Notes under the pieces: generated by a model | Databases searched by the model: none | What the model was told of the DNA's origin: nothing | Seen by the model: only the letters and a program-made list of their open reading frames with translations | Shown here: positions 58,701-64,000 of the stretch, piece after piece | How the letters are laid out: every line of letters starts with the position of its first letter | Numbering within the stretch: the first letter of the stretch is position 1 | Translations under genes and position numbers: made by a program | From: JAAYCB01 sp012744395 | GTDB lineage: Bacteria; Planctomycetota; Planctomycetia; Pirellulales; Thermoguttaceae | Length of the DNA stretch: 64,000 nucleotides | Assembly: GCA_028703175.1 (NCBI GenBank) | Contig: JAQVNJ010000001.1 | Location: forward strand, 62,001-126,000 | Direction of reading: 5' to 3'

Positions 58701-59086
58701 CAATCCACTCCAGTGTCTAGGACCGTTGGCCACAGCGAAGCAGCTGAAAGCGAGAGGAAAAGGAGCAGTCTCCTGGACCGCTTTTCCGAAGTCAATCGAT
58801 TCGTCCCTTTTCCGTCGCGGTTCCGTTCGAGAAGGTGCGGAGGATCAACCCGTGAAGCCGCCCGCGCTCGATCGGGTCTCCCCAGCTTGGGCTCGCCTTT
58901 GAATGCGACGAGGCGGAGATCGACCAACATGTCTGCCCGCAGCAGGGGATCGGCAGGCGGGGAGGCACCCTCCGTGATCCCCTGGCGAAAGCGCTCCGCC
59001 AGTCGCCGACTGGCTCTCTCACGGCTACTGCGTTCCGACAGAGTCCGTCTAGGCAGATACACCTCTTTTTGACCCAATTTGTGCAA
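58700..59086 (-). CDS. Doubtful leader ORF in the efflux mRNA (128 aa)
   Basis: A reading frame of up to 128 residues lies wholly in the roughly 380-nt leader between the predicted promoter and the adaptor gene. Its stop overlaps the adaptor start by one base (TGATG). Its TTG start abuts the -10 box, so if real it would begin later, for example at the GTG preceded by AAAAAGAG. The sequence (RRTLSERSSRERASRRLAER) is Arg/Ser-rich and resembles nothing I know. It may be chance or a leader peptide. Confidence 0.2.
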   Translation of the reverse strand: MHKLGQKEVYLPRRTLSERSSRERASRRLAERFRQGITEGASPPADPLLRADMLVDLRLVAFKGEPKLGRPDRARAASRVDPPHLLERNRDGKGTNRLTSEKRSRRLLLFLSLSAASLWPTVLDTGVD

Positions 59087-59114
59087 TTATAACGACCGTC
59101 CAGTCAGATATCAA
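59086..59114 (-). promoter_or_regulatory. Efflux operon promoter with TetR-type operator in the spacer
   Basis: Reading leftward: TTGATA (59114-59109), a 17-bp spacer, and TATAAT (59091-59086). The spacer contains TGACTGGACGGTCG (59106-59093), an imperfect palindrome sharing its TGACTG half-site with the operator before the tetR gene. Binding there would block RNA polymerase directly. Confidence 0.75.
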
Positions 59115-59290
59115 GACCCATCGTATCAAAAAATGACGCGTTCGTCCATTTTCCCTTGCCCGTGAGTCAAAAAACGCAGACTACCGGACGCGGCTCCAAC
59201 CGGGCAGCGGTCCGATTGACAAATGCCGAACGGGTGAGGTTCGCGGCCCCCGCCCCAATGGCTCGATGCCGCCAAGCCGATCCCCTGCCT

Positions 59291-60232
59291 TCAGTAGTCA
59301 TACCACAGCCCCCAGCCGAGTTGCCGTTCGTGTTCCGCATAGAAGGAGAAGTGGGGGCTCCCCCCTTCGTAGAAGTAAAGTCCGGTTCGCAAGAGCCCGT
59401 CGAGCGGATCGTCGCCGCGCCAAGCCCAACCCGCCTGGACGGCGAGATTGCCGCCGAAGTCGAGCTCTTCACGAAGGTGAACGTTGGCGGCGAAAAACGG
59501 CGCGCCGTGGAGTCCCGTGGGTTGGCGCGGGCCGCAGTCGATGCCGAATTGGAAGTGCCACGGCTGGGAGACGTCGTGGTCAAAGGCCCAGCCCATTTCC
59601 GCATACAGCCGGACACAGGGGAGGGGGTAATACGAATATCCGGCCACGAGTGTGTCGCGGGAGTAATTCAGCCGTTGAAACTGGCGATTTCTCAGCAGAA
59701 ACTCGTCGCCCACATGCGAGCTGATGTGGTAGAAGCCGAACTTCCAGCGGTGCGGCCCAGCGCCATAGGTTCCGAGGATGTCGTAGCGGTAGTCCGTCGC
59801 CAGGACGTCGAGATTTCCATCCCAATCCTGCCGCAACTTCGCGCCGCCGAGGACATCGACCTGGAATCCCTCCGGCCGATCCGCGGGACCGTAGCGGAGC
59901 ATCCCCACGCGGCCGCCGACCTGGGAATCCAGGAATGGGCCGCCATCGGACTCGTCAACGAGCTGCGTCCCCAGCCGCGGCTCCGCAGCGCCCGCCCAGT
60001 AGGTGTCGTAGACAAACCCGCGGGGGCGAATCTGCCAACTCCAGGGCGCGATGGCGTCGGCGGATGAGGTCTGTGCCATTTCGAGGCCGCGCGGGGCGAC
60101 GAACGACACCTCCGGCGGAGCCGAGGCCAGGCCGGCTCCGGCGTCGGCGGCAGAGGCGGTCGCGGCCTGGACGGTCCAAGAGACGACTGCCAGGTAGATC
60201 AGGCCCAGAGGGCGGTTGTGATTTGGGCACAT
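59291..60232 (-). CDS. DUF1207 family protein, probably outer-membrane or surface
   Basis: This is a 313-aa protein with an N-terminal signal peptide (LGLIYLAVVSWTVQAATASA) and beta-rich aromatic sequence typical of DUF1207 (RPRGFVYDTYWAGAAEPRLG, VGGRVGMLRYGPADRPEGFQ, WKFGFYHISSHVGDEFLLR, YAEMGWAFDHDVSQPWHFQF, ending LGWGLWYDY). Alternating hydrophobic and polar residues suggest a beta-barrel. The gene lies 45 bp after tetR and before the efflux promoter on the same strand, so it may be co-transcribed with tetR. Its function is unknown. An upstream GTG start (60262) is possible. Confidence 0.8.
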   Translation of the reverse strand: MCPNHNRPLGLIYLAVVSWTVQAATASAADAGAGLASAPPEVSFVAPRGLEMAQTSSADAIAPWSWQIRPRGFVYDTYWAGAAEPRLGTQLVDESDGGPFLDSQVGGRVGMLRYGPADRPEGFQVDVLGGAKLRQDWDGNLDVLATDYRYDILGTYGAGPHRWKFGFYHISSHVGDEFLLRNRQFQRLNYSRDTLVAGYSYYPLPCVRLYAEMGWAFDHDVSQPWHFQFGIDCGPRQPTGLHGAPFFAANVHLREELDFGGNLAVQAGWAWRGDDPLDGLLRTGLYFYEGGSPHFSFYAEHERQLGWGLWYDY

Positions 60233-60277
60233 GGCTGTTCGATGATTCCTCACCCATCGCACGTTGCAGTCCCGCCT

Positions 60278-60916
60278 TCACCGAGCCGTTCGAGCAGCCT
60301 CTCGGGATGCCCGATTCGCGCACAGGCCATGGACGAAGACGGCGACCAGCGTGTCTACCGTTTCCTCGTCGGTTGGCGGGTCTCCGTCCTTCAGCTGTTG
60401 GCTGAGCATCTTCTTGGTCGCGACGAGCAACATCTCGGCGACGAAATGGGCCTTGACCGGCCGAAACTCGCCCGCCTCAATGCCCTTGGTGATCAGCCCC
60501 GCGATCAACTGGACGGCGGCCGATTCGCTCTCGGTCATCGCCTGCTTCAAGCCTCCTTCCACGTTGCTGTAGTTGGCGAAGATCTGGAAGGTCGCCCGGT
60601 GCTCGCCAACGTAGCGCTGCCAATTCCGGATCATCGCCTCAATCTTGTCCGCAGCCGTCCGATCGGTCGCCGCGATCTGCTCGGTTGACTCCAGCAGCGG
60701 TCGGATCGTCCGCTCATGGACGAACTCGAGCAGGTCGTCCTTGCCGCGGAAGTGGTTGTAAAGGCTCCCCTTGGCGATCCCCACGGTCGCGGCAATCCGG
60801 TCCATCGTCGCGCCCGCCAGGCCGTGCTCGCCCAGAACCTCCATGACCCCGTCATAGATGGCATTCCGCATGATCGAGTCGGCCAATCGTTTTCGTTGCG
60901 CTGCGAGGCTCGTCAT
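60278..60916 (-). CDS. TetR family transcriptional regulator of the efflux locus
   Basis: This is a 212-aa repressor. The DNA-binding helix-turn-helix is MDRIAATVGIAKGSLYNHFR, followed by GKDDLLEFVHERTIRPLLES and a ligand-binding helical core (EAMIRNWQRYVGEHRATFQI, AEMLLVATKKMLSQQL). The start ATG (60916) has GGAGGCGGAA upstream, better than the earlier ATGs in frame, which would sit in the operator. Its own promoter (61009-60981) carries a TGACTG palindrome, and the efflux promoter 1.9 kb downstream carries a related one, so autorepression and control of the pump are inferred. Confidence 0.9.
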   Translation of the reverse strand: MTSLAAQRKRLADSIMRNAIYDGVMEVLGEHGLAGATMDRIAATVGIAKGSLYNHFRGKDDLLEFVHERTIRPLLESTEQIAATDRTAADKIEAMIRNWQRYVGEHRATFQIFANYSNVEGGLKQAMTESESAAVQLIAGLITKGIEAGEFRPVKAHFVAEMLLVATKKMLSQQLKDGDPPTDEETVDTLVAVFVHGLCANRASREAARTAR

Positions 60917-60980
60917 GTTCCGCCTCCAAAACGTGCCAGCTCTGAAGTTGACCAGAAGTACCGCCGTGTGACTAAACGAT

Positions 60981-61009
60981 ACAATACATGACTGCTCAGT
61001 CATTGTCAA
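60981..61009 (-). promoter_or_regulatory. tetR promoter with perfect palindromic operator in the spacer
   Basis: Reading leftward: TTGACA (61009-61004), a 17-bp spacer, and TATTGT (60986-60981). The spacer contains the palindrome ATGACTG-AG-CAGTCAT (61003-60988), with two perfect 7-base arms. The architecture is the same as at 59086-59114. Confidence 0.8.
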
Positions 61010-61209
61010 GATCAGTTGGTCATTTCCCGATTCGAGGGGTGGGCAATGGCACGGAAATGTCAGGAGGTGTGCCTCGTCAGAGGGGTAAAGCGGCCCAACG
61101 TACGCATGGCCGCATCGGTTGCACGAGCCGGTTCAAGACGCCGATCCGCCTTACTTCCGCGATCCGCCCGTCTTTCCATCCTTCGCCTTCCCCCTGTGGA
61201 TTCCAACCG

Positions 61210-62925
61210 ATGAAACGTCGCCAATTTCTCGAAGCCTGCGGCTTGTCCGCAGCCGCTTGTTGGTACCCTGCGCTTGTCTCCGCGGCCGAGCCTCGATCAG
61301 GGCAGATCGCGCCTGGCCGGTCGGTCAAGGCCGACGTGCTGATCGTGGGCGGCGGCCTGGGCGGATGCGCGGCCGCCTTGGCGGCAACGGAAGCAGGGCG
61401 AAGCGTTCTGCTCACGGAGCCGACCGATTGGATCGGCGGCCAGCTTACCCAGCAGGCCGTCCCCCCGGACGAGCATCGCTGGATCGAGCGTTGCGGCGCG
61501 CCTCGATCGTATCGCGCCCTGCGGGACCACATCCGCGCCCACTATGCCCGCTATTACCCGCTCAGCGACCGGGCCAAGGCGCAGGAGTATCTGAATCCCG
61601 GCTCGGGGTCTGTTTCGAGGCTCTGCCATGAACCGCGGGCAGGGCTGGCCGCACTCGATGGGCTACTCGCTCCCGCGATGGGCAGCGGCCGTCTGACCCT
61701 GCTGTTGGAGACCCGTCCGGTCCGGGCCGACGTCGAAGGCGACCGCATCCGCGCGGTCGAACTGGCGACGCCGGACGGCGCGATGGTCGTCGAGGCGGAA
61801 TACTTCATCGACGCCAGCGAAACGGGCGAGCTGCTGCCGCTGACCGGAACCGAATACGTGACCGGCTCCGAGTCGCGGGCCGAGACCGGCGAGGAGTCGG
61901 CCTCTCCCGAGGCTCGGCCGGGCAACATGCAGGCGATCACGTGGTGTTTCGCCCTGGACTACTGCGAAGGGGAAGACCACACGCTCGATCGGCCCGCCGA
62001 GTACGATTTCTGGCGAAGCTACCGGCCGCAGCTGACGCCGCCGTGGCCCGAGCAGCCGCTGCTGTCGCTCTGGTACAGCAACCCGCACACTTGCGAGCCG
62101 AAGGAACTGGCGTTCCTGCCGCCCGATTCCGCCTTTGCCGGCCAGCAGACCAAGGCCCTGAATCTCTGGGTCTACCGGCGGATCATCGCTGGCGCGAATT
62201 TCGCGCCGGGAGTGTTCGACCACGACATCACGATCGTCAACTGGCCGCAAAACGATTACATGCTCGGCAACATCTTCGCAGTTAGTCCCGAGGAAAAGCA
62301 GCGGCACCTGGCCGGCGCGGCCCAACTCAGCTTGTCGCTGGCCTACTGGCTGCAAACGGAAGCGCCGCGGCCGGACGGCGGCCAGGGTTGGAGGGGGCTC
62401 CGCCTCCGCCGCGATGTCGTCGGGACCAGCACGGGGTTGGCCAAATACCCGTACATCCGCGAGTCGCGGCGAATCAAGGCGGAGCGGACGATTTTCGAAC
62501 AGGACCTTCGCGGCGGCGCCGGCCGGACGATCGGCGGCCAACGAGTTGCCCCCCGGCTGGCCGATTCGGTTGGCGTGGGCAGCTACGGGCTCGACACGCA
62601 TCCGACGACCGGCGGCGACAACTACTACCATGTCGGATGCCCGCCGTTTCAGATTCCGCTCGGCGCGCTGATTCCTCGCCGCATGGAGAACTTGATCGCC
62701 GGCTGCAAGAACATCGGCACGACCCACCGCAGCAACGGCGCTTATCGCCTGCACCCGGTCGAATGGAATATCGGCGAGGCCGCCGGCGGACTGGCGGCGT
62801 TCTGCCTTGCCGATCGTGAGCCTCCGCGGCAGGTCCGCCGCGAATCGAAGCGGCTGGAGCGTTACCAGGCGATGCTCGTGGCGCGCGGCGTCGAGCTGGA
62901 TTGGGACCGCCTGGCCGAATTGTGA
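61210..62925 (+). CDS. Exported FAD-dependent oxidoreductase (FAD_oxidored family)
   Basis: This is a 571-aa flavoprotein. The leader MKRRQFLEACGLSAAACWYP has a Tat-like RRQF motif before a hydrophobic stretch and Ala-rich cleavage region, common in planctomycete exported proteins. The FAD motif is DVLIVGGGLGGCAAALAATE. Further family landmarks are PTDWIGGQLTQQAVPPDEHR, EYFIDASETGELLPLTGTEY, AGRTIGGQRVAPRLADSVGV and the C-terminal LIAGCKNIGTTHRSNGAYRL. It belongs to the FAD_oxidored family of uncharacterised oxidoreductases found near sugar catabolic genes. It is divergent from tetR. The start is the first ATG with signal-peptide logic. Confidence 0.85.
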   Translation: MKRRQFLEACGLSAAACWYPALVSAAEPRSGQIAPGRSVKADVLIVGGGLGGCAAALAATEAGRSVLLTEPTDWIGGQLTQQAVPPDEHRWIERCGAPRSYRALRDHIRAHYARYYPLSDRAKAQEYLNPGSGSVSRLCHEPRAGLAALDGLLAPAMGSGRLTLLLETRPVRADVEGDRIRAVELATPDGAMVVEAEYFIDASETGELLPLTGTEYVTGSESRAETGEESASPEARPGNMQAITWCFALDYCEGEDHTLDRPAEYDFWRSYRPQLTPPWPEQPLLSLWYSNPHTCEPKELAFLPPDSAFAGQQTKALNLWVYRRIIAGANFAPGVFDHDITIVNWPQNDYMLGNIFAVSPEEKQRHLAGAAQLSLSLAYWLQTEAPRPDGGQGWRGLRLRRDVVGTSTGLAKYPYIRESRRIKAERTIFEQDLRGGAGRTIGGQRVAPRLADSVGVGSYGLDTHPTTGGDNYYHVGCPPFQIPLGALIPRRMENLIAGCKNIGTTHRSNGAYRLHPVEWNIGEAAGGLAAFCLADREPPRQVRRESKRLERYQAMLVARGVELDWDRLAEL

Positions 62926-62940
62926 CCGGACGCGGCGGTG

Positions 62941-62998
62941 CCCGCCCGGCCGCCTGCTCGCCGCCGGGCGCAAGCGGCTCGGCCGGTCTCCGGGCGGG
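62941..62998. terminator. GC-rich inverted repeat between convergent genes
   Basis: CCCGCCCGG (62941-62949) and CCGGGCGGG (62990-62998) flank 40 bp, in the 80-bp gap between the converging oxidoreductase and sulfatase genes. There is no U-run. It is a weak bidirectional terminator candidate. Confidence 0.3.
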
Positions 62999-63005
62999 GA
63001 ATCGC

Positions 63006-64000
63006 TCACCGCTTGCGCCACCGCGGCTCCCAGTCCGGAAGCTCGGTCCGAGCGGTTTGTAGGTAGCCGCTGATCGTCTCGGCAATCTCGGGGTGCTGGG
63101 CTGCGACGTCGGTGTTTTCGGCGATCTCGCTGTCCAGGTCGTAGAGCGTGATCGGCGCGTCGGGGCTGCCGGAGCGGATTCCCTTCCAGCGGCCCCGATA
63201 CAACGCGGCTTGCTTGAAACCGCCCTCGTGGAACTCCCAGTAGAGCCATTCGTGCCGCGCCTGTCTGTGGGTCTGGCCGAGGAGCGTTGGCGCGAAGCTG
63301 AGCGAATCGATGTTCTCGGGCGCTTCCGCGTTGGCCAACTCGGCGGCCGTGGCCATCCAGTCGCCGAAGTAGCCGACGTGCGGGCTCTCAACACCCGGCG
63401 CTACCTTGCCCGGCCACCAGGCGATCAGCGGCACGCGGATGCCGCCGTCGGTGAGGCTGCGTTTGATGCCGCGCAACGGGCCGGAAGGGTTGAAGCGGCC
63501 GAGGTCGTGTTTGCTCTCATTGTGCGGCCCGTTGTCGCTGGTGAAGACAACCAGCGTCCGTCGGGCGAGCCCGTGCTCCCGGAGCGCGTCGAGCAGGCGG
63601 CCCACGTGGCCGTCCAGCCGGGTGATCATCGCGGCCTGACCCTTGTCCTGCGCCGGCCAGTCGCGATCGGCGTAAGGGCCGTAGTCGGGCACGTGCGCGC
63701 CGTCGCCGAGAATCCGCGCCCGCTCGTTGTTGGCGTGCGGGACGACCATGCTCCAATAGAGAAAGAAGGGTCTGTCCTTGTTCTCGGCGACGAACTGGAG
63801 GGCCTCCTCGGCGAACAGGTCGTCGGCATAAACGCGCGCTTCGGTGGCGTATCCAGCGCCGCCGTCGCCCACGCGGGTGACGCGGTTGGGCAACGCGACG
63901 CGCTGTTCGTTCCTCCAGAGAAAATCGGGGAAATGGTTGTGCGCATGGCGCTGATTCAGGTAGCCGAAGAAGTCGTTGAAGCCGTGCTTACGCGGCAACC
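63006..64000 (-). CDS. Sulfatase, S1 family, C-terminal part (5' end beyond the window)
   Basis: The gene runs past the right edge, so the N-terminal domain with the formylglycine motif (C/S-x-P-S-R) is not visible. What remains shows the alkaline-phosphatase-like sulfatase core: PFFLYWSMVVPHANNERARI, DGHVGRLLDALREHGLARRT, VVFTSDNGPHNESKHDLGRF (metal-site Asp-Asn), LRGIKRSLTDGGIRVPLIAW and VGYFGDWMATAAELANAEAP, ending in the C-terminal subdomain (KQAALYRGRWKGIRSGSPDA). Planctomycetes typically encode many such enzymes for sulfated polysaccharides. The substrate is unknown. Confidence 0.9.
   Translation of the reverse strand, partial: LPRKHGFNDFFGYLNQRHAHNHFPDFLWRNEQRVALPNRVTRVGDGGAGYATEARVYADDLFAEEALQFVAENKDRPFFLYWSMVVPHANNERARILGDGAHVPDYGPYADRDWPAQDKGQAAMITRLDGHVGRLLDALREHGLARRTLVVFTSDNGPHNESKHDLGRFNPSGPLRGIKRSLTDGGIRVPLIAWWPGKVAPGVESPHVGYFGDWMATAAELANAEAPENIDSLSFAPTLLGQTHRQARHEWLYWEFHEGGFKQAALYRGRWKGIRSGSPDAPITLYDLDSEIAENTDVAAQHPEIAETISGYLQTARTELPDWEPRWRKR

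Overview
The window looks like a chromosomal segment of a GC-rich planctomycete, probably from the Pirellulales or a relative. The support is as follows. A 2.2-kilo-residue secreted protein carries the N-terminal 'EPLELRTLLS' signature of planctomycete extracellular proteins. There is a DUF1207 protein, a DUF4340 protein next to a GldG-type ABC transporter, a sulfatase, a sialate O-acetylesterase, Tat-exported TIM-barrel and FAD proteins, and an unusually long SecA. No rRNA, tRNA, CRISPR array, transposase or phage gene was recognised. The assignment comes from recognising families, not from a database search.

Layout. 1-8.5 kb: sppA, peptidase T, a PolB-type exonuclease, RNase HI, a haem-type sensor histidine kinase and priA. 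8.7-12 kb: nadD, a 204-bp nested inverted-repeat element (9385-9588), a frameshifted secreted-protein gene, a MoxR ATPase and a small membrane protein. 12-18 kb: secA (1229 aa) and a UDP-sugar pyrophosphorylase. 18-24 kb: a three-gene minus-strand operon encoding an ABC ATPase, a permease-GldG fusion and a DUF4340 protein. 24-30 kb: nadB and a 1225-aa membrane protein with a very long Pro/Gln/Gly/Glu-rich tail. 30-38 kb: isocitrate dehydrogenase and the giant Calx-beta-type repeat protein. 38-48 kb: an SDR plus flavoprotein pair, a TGS-domain GTPase, an App1-type phosphatase, a sialate O-acetylesterase, mgtE and a PIG-L deacetylase. 48-52 kb: a Tat-exported sugar isomerase-like protein, a secreted glycosidase-like protein and a PlsC acyltransferase. 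52-61 kb: a complete RND efflux system (adaptor, pump, outer-membrane channel) with a DUF1207 protein and a TetR regulator upstream. 61-64 kb: a Tat/Sec-exported FAD oxidoreductase and the C-terminal part of a sulfatase that runs off the window.

How genes work together. The best resolved regulatory unit is the efflux locus. Two promoters, one before tetR and one before the adaptor gene, have the same design: a -35 and a -10 box 17 bp apart, with a TGACTG-type palindrome filling the spacer. This predicts that one TetR protein represses both itself and the pump. The ABC ATPase, GldG fusion and DUF4340 genes form a second coherent unit with the hallmarks of a gliding/GldAFG-like transporter of unknown substrate.

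The intergenic space is rich in structured repeats of several unrelated kinds: a 16-bp-core palindrome in five copies, a roughly 70-bp element in two copies, TCAGC-type repeats at three sites, and the nested 204-bp element. These, together with the exact 339-bp tandem array inside the giant secreted protein, are the parts of the window least explained by ordinary annotation.
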